DNA of 61,840 nt. Origin: Armatimonadetes bacterium 55-13 (GTDB lineage Bacteria; Armatimonadota; Fimbriimonadia; Fimbriimonadales; Fimbriimonadaceae). The DNA lies in assembly GCA_001898035.1 (NCBI GenBank), contig MKRX01000013.1, forward strand, positions 8,638-70,477, in the 5' to 3' direction. This document shows, piece after piece, positions 54,971 through 61,840 of this stretch. A model generated the notes under the pieces. It was not told where the DNA came from. It searched no databases and worked only from the letters and a program-made list of their open reading frames with translations. The first letter of the stretch is position 1. Every line of letters begins with the position of its first letter. Both the position numbers and the translations under genes were made by a program.

Positions 54971-55069
54971 ACGCAACCCCGTTGGGGTTGAAATCGATGC
55001 GACGTACTCTTCCCAGGGTAGCTCGCAGGCTCGCAACCCTTCGCTATCAGACGGAGCCCCTTTGGGGCA
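54971..55069 (+). repeat. REP-like element F1
   Basis: 99 bp, forward; hairpin arms at 54974-54980 and 54984-54990. Confidence 0.85.
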
Positions 55070-55188
55070 AATTCGCTTTGCAATAGACGATCCAGCAGTA
55101 GATTTCCCCAATCACGGGGGATTGCCGCTCAGGTATGCATTGAAGGAATCAACCAGCGTCTAGGCCGATGAGTAGCCCAATCGACGAA

Positions 55189-55292
55189 TGCCCCAAGGGG
55201 GCTACGGCTGATAGCGAAGGGTTGGAGGCGCTTCGCGGCTCCTACCCTGGAAGAAGGAGGCGGCAGATTAACCAACCCCAAGGGGGTTGCGT
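55189..55292 (-). repeat. REP-like element R1
   Basis: 104 bp, reverse orientation; ends with the CAACCCC/GGGGGTTG hairpin. Confidence 0.85.
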
Positions 55293-55347
55293 CCACTTGG
55301 CGTGCGTCTGGAAGAGGGTCTATGCATTCACCGGAAGATCCCAATCG

Positions 55348-55446
55348 ACGCAACCCCGTTGGGGTTGAAATCGATGCGGCGTGCTTTACCCAGGGTAGCT
55401 CGCAGGCTCGCAACCCTTCGCTATCAGCCGTAGCCCCTTTGGGGCA
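55348..55446 (+). repeat. REP-like element F2
   Basis: 99 bp, forward; nearly identical to F1. Confidence 0.85.
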
Positions 55447-55569
55447 TATTTCAGTTATTTGGAGAATGTGCGGCCCACACTATCTAGTTCCGGCAACACC
55501 TATCCGGCTGGAAATCCCACTGGTTTGCAGCGAATCTGCTACCTGATTGTCTTAATGAGAGCGAATATG

Positions 55570-55650
55570 TCCCTAAGGAGCTATGTTTGATAGCAAAGGG
55601 TTGAAGACGCTTAGCGACTCCTACTTGGGTGAAAGAACGGCGACTTGACC
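55570..55650 (-). repeat. REP-like element R2, decayed
   Basis: Recognisable by TTGATAGCAAAGGGTTGAAG and the following TAGCGACTCCTACTTGGGT, but with many substitutions and its 3' hairpin lost. Confidence 0.65.
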
Positions 55651-55666
55651 TCACGAGGGGCGAATT

Positions 55667-55770
55667 TGCCGCAAAGGGGCTACTTCTCATAGCGAAGGGT
55701 TGGAGACGCTTCGCGGCTCCTACCCTGGATGAAGGAGGCGGCAGATTAACCAACCCCAAGGGGGTTGCGT
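55667..55770 (-). repeat. REP-like element R3
   Basis: 104 bp, reverse; very close to R1. Confidence 0.85.
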
Positions 55771-55813
55771 CCTTCTCGCGCATCTCAACATTTTCACCCG
55801 AAGATCCCAATCG

Positions 55814-55912
55814 ACTCAACCCCGTTGGGGTTGAAATCGATGCGGCGTACTCTTCCCAGGGTAGTTCGCAGGCTCGCAACCCTTCGCTATCAGGCGTAGC
55901 CCCTCCGGGGCA
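55814..55912 (+). repeat. REP-like element F3
   Basis: 99 bp, forward. The last hairpin has loop TCC and keeps its stem. Confidence 0.85.
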
Positions 55913-56033
55913 AATGAGCTTTCGATAAGACAATCAAGCAGGAGATTCGCCGCGAACCAGTGTGATTTCCAACCAAAGTGATATTGCGAGAGCTAACCAG
56001 CAACAGCGCTCACCCGGCAACCTAATCGTAAAA

Positions 56034-56135
56034 TGCCCCAAAGGGGCTACTTCTCATAGCGAAGGGTTGGAGTCGCATCGCGGCTCCTACCCTGGTACCG
56101 AGCCGCATCCAAAAACAACCCCAAGGGGGTTGCGT
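56034..56135 (-). repeat. REP-like element R4, next to the transposase
   Basis: 102 bp, reverse; 32 bp upstream of the RAYT start. Confidence 0.85.
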
Positions 56136-56167
56136 ACTTCGACCGAGAAACGACAAGATCGGGATCG

Positions 56168-56614
56168 ATGCCACAGTCACTTTCGGCGGTCCGTCTTCAC
56201 GTGGTTTTCTCAACTAAAGACCGCATTCCGTACTTGGAAGATGAGCAAATTCGCGCAGAAGCTCACGCCTATCTGGGCGGAATCGCCAAGCGGCTCGACT
56301 GCCCGCCGATCGTCATCGGCGGTTGGACGGACCACGTTCACCTGCTCCTCAACCTTGGCCGAACGACCAGCCAAGCGGATCTGATCAAGGAACTGAAACG
56401 CGCATCCAGCATCTTTCTCAAACCCAAGTGCCCCCAGTTCGCCTGGCAAAGCGGTTACGCCGTTTTCTCGGTGGACCCGACAAATATGGACCGCACTCGC
56501 AACTACATCGCGAACCAGGCCCAGCATCATAAAGAGGACTCCTTCCAAGATGAATTCAGACGACTCTTGGAGGAGCACTCTCTTTCATGGGATGAACGCT
56601 ATATCTGGGATTAA
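56168..56614 (+). mobile_element. REP-associated tyrosine transposase (RAYT), IS200/Y1 family
   Basis: 148 aa. VRLHVVFSTKDRIPYL is the usual first strand; WTDHVHLLLNLG carries the H-x-H metal motif of HUH enzymes; RNYIANQAQHHKEDSF holds the catalytic Tyr. The length and the long FSWDERYIWD-like tail match single-domain TnpA/RAYT proteins. It nicks and joins single-stranded hairpin DNA. A RAYT mobilises the REP elements beside it rather than forming a full IS; the adjacent cluster fits that exactly. All catalytic residues present. Confidence 0.88.
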
Positions 56615-56617
56615 CCG

Positions 56618-57421
56618 CTACCCGCCAATGCAACAGGGGCAAAGCCCCGGTACCACCAGACAAAGCGTGGCGCTGTATCCAATCGACTCATACCCCTTGC
56701 CCTTCGCATCCGCGTCGTGAACGTGCGCGGCGATGAGATAGGTGTTCGCCTCTCGGAGCGTTAACTGTGCCTCCCCGTGAGCATCCGTCATCTTCTCGTA
56801 AGCAGGATCGACCTCACCTCGAAGTTCGCCCCCGCGAGGGATGAAGCTGATCTTGCTCTTGGCCAGCGGCTTGCCCTTGTAAAGGAGCCGAACCTTCATC
56901 ACGCTCCCCGCGCCGAAGGGAGTCACCGGATTGACCACCGGAACGAGCTCCAGCGAATGCCCCAGCACCCGATCAAATCCGGGATTCTTCTCCGCGACCT
57001 TATCCAGCGAACCGCTGACCACGAAGAACGTCTTCGCGCTCTTGATGTCCCGAACCGGTGCGTAAGACATCACCTTGTCCAGGGTACTGACCGCCATGTA
57101 CATGCCTGAAGTGTCCGGCTGGAACCGAGCGCTCCAAAACCCTTCTTGCGGCGTGTAGCCGTTGTCGATGAGCGAGGGAGTCAGGTCAAGCAACTTGCCG
57201 TTTGGACCCATCACCGAGAGGTGCTGATCCCCCGCCGAAACCTTGGACGCGAGACGAAAATCTCGATGCTCATTGCCGTGGTTCCCCAGCATCAGCGAGA
57301 GGTTCAGCCAGTCCCCGGATCGCACCAGGTTAGTGCTCGGTTCGATCCAGATGTCGTGGGCGCTGGCGCCCACCGGCGCCAGCAGTCCCACCACCAATCC
57401 CAAAAGAGTGGTGGCTCTCAT
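56618..57421 (-). CDS. DUF4198-type periplasmic protein
   Basis: 267 aa from ATG 57421, 2 bp after the redoxin stop. A signal peptide (RATTLLGLVVGLLAPVGASA) is followed by HDIWIEPSTNLVRSGDWLNL, the opening of DUF4198 (nickel/cobalt-uptake-associated) proteins. KISFIPRGGELRGEVDPAYEKMTDAHGEAQLTL is a beta domain with carboxypeptidase-like features. The C-terminus LCLVVPGLCPCCIGG bears three Cys, possibly metal ligands. Third gene of the prepilin-redoxin operon. Confidence 0.75.
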   Translation of the reverse strand: MRATTLLGLVVGLLAPVGASAHDIWIEPSTNLVRSGDWLNLSLMLGNHGNEHRDFRLASKVSAGDQHLSVMGPNGKLLDLTPSLIDNGYTPQEGFWSARFQPDTSGMYMAVSTLDKVMSYAPVRDIKSAKTFFVVSGSLDKVAEKNPGFDRVLGHSLELVPVVNPVTPFGAGSVMKVRLLYKGKPLAKSKISFIPRGGELRGEVDPAYEKMTDAHGEAQLTLREANTYLIAAHVHDADAKGKGYESIGYSATLCLVVPGLCPCCIGG

Positions 57422-57423
57422 GT

Positions 57424-58032
57424 CTACTTGCCTTCCAAACCGCATCCCACGGTCAGTTCGGTTGGGGCAGGACGCACTTCCATGTGCCGATCCTTCACCT
57501 TCGCCATCTTCGCGATCTTGGCCGTCAGTTCTCGCAGCATCGACTGCGAATACCCCGGATAGGCGAGGGCGATCTTGCCATCCTTTCCGACCAGGTACGT
57601 GTAAAGCCCGGCTCCTGCGTGGAACTTCTTCGCGATCCCGCTACCCGGGTCCGCCACCACGTTGAACTGCGCCGTGTTCACCGCACGCCAGCCCGCGGCT
57701 TGGGCTCGCGTTCCGGTAACCACCCCCACCACATTCGCCACGTCGCCATAAACGTTTTGGATGCGGTCAAAGTAAGGTTTGCCGCTCTTACAGCAAGGGC
57801 AGCTGCGCTCGATGAACACCAAGACCACCGGCTTAGTTCTGAGCTTTTGAAGGCTCGCAAACTGGCCTTTGTAGTCCACGGTCTGGAAGTTGGGCGCGGG
57901 CTTGCCGACCACCTTCTTCAACTCCGTAACCGCGTAGTTCTCCACCTTATGCCCGGCACGCTGGCCGTTGGCATCCTTGGTTTCGCCGCCCTGGCCGGAC
58001 AGCATGACGAGGCAGATCAAAGCCGTGGTCAT
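57424..58032 (-). CDS. redoxin (AhpC/TSA-like) with CPCC motif
   Basis: 202 aa from ATG 58032 (GGAGG 7 nt upstream; ATG overlaps the prepilin stop as TAATG). Hydrophobic N-terminus (TTALICLVMLSG) may be a signal. Thioredoxin-fold domain: KPVVLVFIERSCPCCKSGKP, where the CPCC replaces the peroxiredoxin Thr-x-x-Cys, then YLVGKDGKIALAYPGYS. Likely a thiol-based redox protein outside the cytoplasm. Confidence 0.75.
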   Translation of the reverse strand: MTTALICLVMLSGQGGETKDANGQRAGHKVENYAVTELKKVVGKPAPNFQTVDYKGQFASLQKLRTKPVVLVFIERSCPCCKSGKPYFDRIQNVYGDVANVVGVVTGTRAQAAGWRAVNTAQFNVVADPGSGIAKKFHAGAGLYTYLVGKDGKIALAYPGYSQSMLRELTAKIAKMAKVKDRHMEVRPAPTELTVGCGLEGK

Positions 58033-58784
58033 TAGTTGTTCCTCCCGTGATTTCGAGGATCGAACGTCCCCGCATAGATCCCATTGGGAATGTCTCGCCA
58101 CCAAAGCTGACCCCATTTCCCAAACTTCGCGTGTCCATCCACGAACGTATTGTTCGAACCCTCCGAGAACGCCTTCAACTTGATCTCTTTGGTCTCATCC
58201 TTGGCCGCGTCGAAGACCATGTTTTGCATGTAGGCGCTTGCCGTTTCGCTGGGAGTGCCCCAGTAGAACGGATGGAAGTGGTCGCGAGGTGCCACGTCGT
58301 CTCGGGCCAGCGCAACGTAGATGACATTGGCTGGAGCTTCGATGCTGGTGGTCGTGGAGTATGGTCCCGTGCCGTTATAGGCGCCGGACATAAACGCATT
58401 CAGCAGATAGCTGGTGGTGCGATAAGTGGACCATCGCGGGTCGGCCAGCGGCACGGTTTCATCCGGCCACTTGGTCCCCCGGGGCGGCCAGAACGAACTG
58501 GCGTCTCCCGGCGAGCGGAACATGTCCCAATTCTTGATGTAAGGCTGGCACCGAATCGCCCAAGAGTTGGTCGCGGTGGGATAGGAGGTAAGAGGGAATC
58601 GGTCGTCATAGTCACCCGCATAGAGGGTGAACGCCAATCCCATCTGTTTCATATTCGAAAGGTCCGCCGTTTTCTTCGCCGCCAACTTTGCCTGAGCAAA
58701 GACCGGGAACAAGATCGCCGCCAAGATCGCAATGATCGCGATCACGACAAGTAATTCGATAAGCGTAAACGCACGCAGACGCAT
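58032..58784 (-). CDS. prepilin-type N-terminal domain protein (DUF1559-like)
   Basis: 250 aa from ATG 58784. [20 protein letters not shown] (cleavage after A, Glu+5), [20 protein letters not shown]. The end has [19 protein letters not shown], a variant of the H-x9-DG end motif. First gene of a three-gene operon with redoxin and DUF4198 proteins. Confidence 0.85.
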   Translation of the reverse strand: MRLRAFTLIELLVVIAIIAILAAILFPVFAQAKLAAKKTADLSNMKQMGLAFTLYAGDYDDRFPLTSYPTATNSWAIRCQPYIKNWDMFRSPGDASSFWPPRGTKWPDETVPLADPRWSTYRTTSYLLNAFMSGAYNGTGPYSTTTSIEAPANVIYVALARDDVAPRDHFHPFYWGTPSETASAYMQNMVFDAAKDETKEIKLKAFSEGSNNTFVDGHAKFGKWGQLWWRDIPNGIYAGTFDPRNHGRNN

Positions 58785-58935
58785 GAGAAAACTCCGTTTT
58801 CAGTGGGCAGGGGACAGCGGGCAGGGTTCAGCCCAGCCAGTCCTAAATTGCGCGATGAAACTGAAAGTGGAAGCAACCTCTGGAATGCCGAAAACAGTTC
58901 TGTCCCCTGCACCCTGAAAACTGCCCCCTGATCCG
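58785..58935. repeat. imperfect long inverted repeat, GC/CA-rich
   Basis: Segments around 58801-58830 (cagtgggcaggggacagcgg) and 58902-58932 read as approximate reverse complements (ctgtcccctgcaccctgaaa). They frame a small non-coding gap upstream of the prepilin operon and could form a hairpin. Confidence 0.35.
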
Positions 58936-59358
58936 TCACGCCGGCGGCGGAGTGGGCGGGGGGACCGTCCAGGATTCAAACTCGCGGGTGTAGGGGTGAA
59001 CCGTCCAGACCGGCGCAAGGGCCACAGGGACCTCGAAGACGAAGCGGGGGGCAGGGAAAGCCTCCAGCTTGGGCGGCATGGATAACGCATGGTCCGCCGC
59101 TTTCTTCTCCGCACATCGGCACTGAACGAAGCTCGATTCGCCCGGTTGGGGCGCACGCTCCGTATATCCCACCACCTCGCCACAGCAGTACACCGGCTCT
59201 TTCACCGTTTGCACCACCGCCGTCGGACATTGCAAGCCCTCACGGGTGCGGGGATGGAATTGGAATGCCGTGCAGCCCAACAGCCAAATAGCCATGAGCA
59301 CCGCGAACATCGCACGGCTCTTGTTGGCTTTTATTCGGGCATTGGGTCTTGTTTGCAC
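58936..59358 (-). CDS. Cys-rich lipoprotein-like protein
   Basis: 140 aa from GTG 59358. A basic N-terminus (RIKANKSRA) and hydrophobic stretch ending in lipobox LLGC. Mature part contains CPTAVVQTVKEPVYCCGEVV and VQCRCAEKK, five Cys that could form a metal or disulfide site, and a Pro-rich C-terminus. TTGCAC-N16-TACACT is a plausible promoter about 10 nt upstream. No family recognised. Confidence 0.6.
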   Translation of the reverse strand: MQTRPNARIKANKSRAMFAVLMAIWLLGCTAFQFHPRTREGLQCPTAVVQTVKEPVYCCGEVVGYTERAPQPGESSFVQCRCAEKKAADHALSMPPKLEAFPAPRFVFEVPVALAPVWTVHPYTREFESWTVPPPTPPPA

Positions 59359-59498
59359 GAGTCCGGTCAGTGTACCGGTGCACTCTAGAGGTGCAAACCG
59401 CCCTTCGACAGGTCATGGGAACTGACTAGATAGATATTTTGTTTCGTTTATTGCGAATATTTCGATTATTAACCATAATGCAACGTAGGAGAACCTAG

Positions 59499-59945
59499 AT
59501 GGCGAAGGAATTGGAAAGAGTAAACGCTGGGCAAGTCCCGTCTGACGAACTTGAAGTGCTGAGGGAAATCCTCCTTGATTCCGAATCCCCGAAGCTAGTA
59601 GGACGTGAGGGGTTCGAAATGGTCTTACCAGATCGTATTTTTCATCTTCTTTTGCATGTCGTTGAGCGAATGAGGAAGGGGCAATCGGTGGTTGTCATGT
59701 CTGAGACCGAAACCTTCACCACACAGGCTGCAGCAGACTATTTAGGGGTTTCACGACCGTTCCTAGTAAAGCTCTTGGAAGAGAATAAAATTCCTCACTT
59801 TCATGCTGGTAGTCATCGTAAGGTAAGGCTTACCGATCTAGTGGACTACGCCAACAGGATTACCAAAGGGCGAAAGGCTGCTCTCGATGAACTGGCTGCC
59901 AGGGTGGATGAGGCTGGCTTGTACGAGCAAATGCCGAATGACTAA
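59499..59945 (+). CDS. antitoxin-like DNA-binding protein (excisionase-type HTH)
   Basis: 148 aa with RBS taggag 7 nt before ATG. The C-terminal half is a MerR/excisionase-like HTH: TTQAAADYLGVSRPFLVKLLEE, then HFHAGSHRKVRLTDLVDYANR. CATAAT upstream is a likely -10 box. Together with the PIN gene 9 bp downstream it forms a type II toxin-antitoxin module; the helical N-terminal half probably binds its toxin. Confidence 0.8.
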   Translation: MAKELERVNAGQVPSDELEVLREILLDSESPKLVGREGFEMVLPDRIFHLLLHVVERMRKGQSVVVMSETETFTTQAAADYLGVSRPFLVKLLEENKIPHFHAGSHRKVRLTDLVDYANRITKGRKAALDELAARVDEAGLYEQMPND

Positions 59946-59954
59946 AATGGACCG

Positions 59955-60527
59955 GTGCGGGCAAACTACCGGGTTGTACTAGATGCTTGCGTACTGGCGA
60001 ATTACTCTGTTTGTGATTTGTATCTGAGGCTAGCTGAGGACGTTAGGCGACGGATGTTCTTGCCCAGATGGTCGGAGGAGATCCTTGCGGAAGTTGCAAG
60101 GACCCAACAGGACAAGCTCAACTGGCCCAAGGAATTGGTCGAGTCTTTCCGTGAGGCGATCGATGAACACTTTCCTGAGGCTCTCGTTAAAGCGTATGAA
60201 CGCCTGATTCCTCTTTGCGAAAATGATCCCAAAGATCGTCATGTCCTCGCCACGGCAATTCACTGCCAAGCGCAGACAATTGTTACTTTTAACCTTCGAG
60301 ATTTTCGACAAGCTGCGCTGGAGTCATGGCATATATCAGCGGTTCATCCTGGTGAATATTTATGCACTCTTTACGACCATGATTCTGGATATGTGGTAGC
60401 CAAGCTGGAGGAAATTTCGGAAAGGCGAAAGACATCCCTTGGTCACACCCTTGCCGCGCTAAAAAGATCAATTCCAACATTCGCGGCGTTGGTCATGGAA
60501 GAGCTTGGCGTTGGAGAAGAGCCCTAG
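59955..60527 (+). CDS. PIN-domain toxin (VapC-like ribonuclease)
   Basis: 190 aa from GTG 59955. VVLDACVLANYSVCDLYLRL carries the first acidic residue, LPRWSEEILAEVAR the second, and NDPKDRHVLATAI with VTFNLRDF the remaining Asp residues of the PIN Mg site. It is expected to cut RNA when free of its antitoxin. Long C-terminal tail (about 130-190), typical of the PIN_3 subfamily paired with excisionase-type antitoxins. Confidence 0.8.
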   Translation: MRANYRVVLDACVLANYSVCDLYLRLAEDVRRRMFLPRWSEEILAEVARTQQDKLNWPKELVESFREAIDEHFPEALVKAYERLIPLCENDPKDRHVLATAIHCQAQTIVTFNLRDFRQAALESWHISAVHPGEYLCTLYDHDSGYVVAKLEEISERRKTSLGHTLAALKRSIPTFAALVMEELGVGEEP

Positions 60528-60611
60528 CCCGAAAGAACCAAAAGGGTCCCAGCGAATTAAGAAAAGCCCCAATCTTGCGAAGCCCTCTTCCCTTGGTTCC
60601 GCCTCGGGACT

Positions 60612-60617
60612 TACAAT
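60612..60617 (+). promoter_or_regulatory. -10 box TACAAT, likely leaderless start of the NmrA-family gene
   Basis: TACAAT is 7 nt before ATG 60625; no RBS. Confidence 0.5.
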
Positions 60618-60624
60618 CCGCGCA

Positions 60625-61584
60625 ATGTCTGAAATGAAATTGATTGCGGTTATCGGCGCGACCGGAGCGCAGGGCGGCGGACTCGCCCGTGCGATCCTGG
60701 CCCACCCGGAAGCCGGTTTTAAGTTGAGAGCAATAACCCGAAACCCCGACTCAGAGAAGGCAAGAGCCCTCGCGAATGCGGGAGCGGAAGTCGTCGCGGC
60801 GGATCTCGATGACCTCGCTTCGTTGGAACGCGCGTTCGCCGGTGCGCATGGCGCGTTCTGCGTCACCAACTACTGGGAGCATTTCTCGGTGGACAAGGAA
60901 CTCCAGCAGGCTCAGAACCTGGCCAACGCCGCGAAAGCCGCCGGCGTCGAGCACGTGATCTGGTCCACCCTGGAAGACACCCGAAAGTGGGTTCCCCTCG
61001 AGAGCGACCAAATGCCGACCTTGATGGAGAAGTACAAGGTCCCGCACTTCGATTCGAAGGGCCAAGCCAACGCCTACTTCGCCGAAGTCCCCACCACGTT
61101 CTTTCTGACCAGCTTCTACTGGGACAACTTCATCCACTTCGGCCTCGGCCCCCAGCCCGGCCCAGACGGCGTCCTCGGTATCACCTTCCCGTTAGGCGAC
61201 ACCAAGATGCCCTGCATCGCCGCCGAGGATATCGGCAAGTGCGCCCTCGGCATCTTTAAGGGCGGTTCTGAGTACATCGGCAAGACCGTCGGCGTCTCCG
61301 GTGAGCACATCTCCGGCGCCGAAATGGCCGCCGAGTTCACCAAGGCCCTGGGCCAAGAAGTCCGCTACAACGCAGTGGAGCCCAGCGTCTACCGCAGCTT
61401 CGGCTTCCCCGGCGCCGATGACCTGGGCAACATGTTCCAGTTCAAGCGCGACTTCAACGACTACTACCGAGGCGCGCGAAGCGTCGATTTCTCCCGCACC
61501 CTCAACCCCGACCTCCAGTCCTTCAGTCAATGGCTGGCCGGAAACCTGGAAGGGGTGAAGGGAACGCTAACGGCGAAATCCTAA
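60625..61584 (+). CDS. NmrA-family NAD(P)-binding protein
   Basis: 319 aa from ATG 60625 (longer in-frame reading from 60505 lacks an RBS). LIAVIGATGAQGGGLARAIL is the dinucleotide-binding loop, with LRAITRNPDSEKARAL after it; GVEHVIWSTLEDTRKW and VPTTFFLTSFYWDNF match NmrA/HSCARG-like redox sensors. Such atypical SDRs sense NADP/NADPH or reduce small quinones; the catalytic Tyr-Lys pair is not evident. Codon use is more C-rich in third position than in the rest of the window. Confidence 0.85.
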   Translation: MSEMKLIAVIGATGAQGGGLARAILAHPEAGFKLRAITRNPDSEKARALANAGAEVVAADLDDLASLERAFAGAHGAFCVTNYWEHFSVDKELQQAQNLANAAKAAGVEHVIWSTLEDTRKWVPLESDQMPTLMEKYKVPHFDSKGQANAYFAEVPTTFFLTSFYWDNFIHFGLGPQPGPDGVLGITFPLGDTKMPCIAAEDIGKCALGIFKGGSEYIGKTVGVSGEHISGAEMAAEFTKALGQEVRYNAVEPSVYRSFGFPGADDLGNMFQFKRDFNDYYRGARSVDFSRTLNPDLQSFSQWLAGNLEGVKGTLTAKS

Positions 61585-61840
61585 CGCAACCTGTGGTCGA
61601 TCACCGGGGGCGGCGACTTTGACTAATCAGGTCAGGGCCACCGCTGCCCGGATGACCATTGTGGGTACCTAATACCGGCATTTTTAAGTTTTTACAGCGG
61701 GCGTTTATGAATATCCAGTACGAACCGATATAATGCACAAACGTCTACAATAACTCAGACCTATCACCTTCTCTTTGAGTGATGGCGCGAGGGATTGAAG
61801 TGGGACCTGAATGATGCGTCGTCAAGTTGGAATTCCGGGG
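61585..61840. other. right-end intergenic region with a possible gene start
   Basis: No supported gene until ATG 61811 (MMRRQVGIPG, cut by the window edge). TATAAT at 61728-61733 is a good -10 box for something starting about 61740, which may lead this unseen gene. Confidence 0.3.

Larger units (their letters stand above)
54971..56135. repeat. REP/BIME-like cluster: seven palindromic elements of about 100 bp
   Basis: Elements in order F1, R1, F2, R2 (decayed), R3, F3, R4, with alternating orientation, ending 32 bp before a RAYT gene. Each forward copy is 99 bp and holds the hairpin CAACCCC-GTT-GGGGTTG, a conserved GGGTAGCTCGCAGGCTCGCA core, and the hairpin GCCCC-TTT-GGGGC. The R-spacer-F composite occurs twice with similar spacer (R1-F2 and R3-F3), the way BIMEs spread. 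The open frames across it translate the repeats and are not genes. Confidence 0.9.

Noticed and set aside
54833..56160. Several 60-150-aa frames within the REP cluster
   Set aside because: Their sequences repeat with the REP elements in both orientations, which shows that they are by-products.
56168..56614. Complete IS200 insertion sequence
   Set aside because: The transposase is flanked by dispersed REP-like elements on one side only, without a defined left and right end.

Overview
The window looks like chromosomal DNA of a free-living, moderately GC-rich bacterium of the Armatimonadota (Fimbriimonadia-like). This is inferred from the mix of genes: four type-IV-prepilin-like secreted proteins, three with a nearly identical N-terminal helix followed by FPVFAQAK; a PEP-CTERM protein; many small secreted orphans; large PAS/GAF histidine kinases; and many TTG/GTG starts. 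No tRNA, rRNA or CRISPR was seen. A database search would be needed to fix the taxon.

Layout. 1-5065: NAD(P)-binding oxidoreductase and DoxX, PEP-CTERM protein, VOC protein, secreted GH130 enzyme, fructosamine kinase. 5062-9483: two sensor kinases, one with tandem FixL-like haem PAS domains. 9708-13211: GNAT, GH20 hexosaminidase and SCO1-like protein, then a heptamer-repeat/hairpin spacer. 13430-22069: secreted orphan, an asparagine-synthase-like protein with a ruined PP-loop, a peptidoglycan-binding protein, an ArsR-type regulator and a 1292-aa soluble kinase. 22750-26039: prepilin-like protein plus lipoprotein, then hutG-hutI.

26037-29761 is the most striking part: a tandem array of about five 133-bp units, then a two-gene operon. 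Its first gene fuses an HNH-like zinc domain to an ABC/SMC-type ATPase, and its second is a stand-alone HNH nuclease. It resembles the Septu (PtuA/PtuB) anti-phage system, but the fused HNH keeps its zinc cysteines and has lost its catalytic His and Asn. A secreted STN-like protein follows 8 bp downstream.

29770-45653: ychF; an ECF-sigma-like gene translationally coupled to a protein joining an anti-sigma-like segment to a STAND NTPase; an EamA transporter; three secreted orphans in a row; a DUF2235 hydrolase with a small membrane partner; argG; a short GNAT-like fragment; and a tightly overlapping pilin-like operon. 45894-54829: animal-type haem peroxidase, intradiol dioxygenase, TPR-thioredoxin protein, prepilin-like protein, DinB. 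54971-56614: seven palindromic REP-like elements in alternating orientation ending at an IS200-like REP-associated transposase (RAYT). 56618-61584: a prepilin-redoxin-DUF4198 operon, a Cys-rich lipoprotein, an HTH/PIN toxin-antitoxin pair and an NmrA-family protein.

Two themes run across the window. Many genes lack a Shine-Dalgarno sequence but have a TANNNT box 6-8 nt before the start codon, which suggests leaderless mRNAs. Convergent genes repeatedly overlap at their stop codons (TTAG/CTAA).
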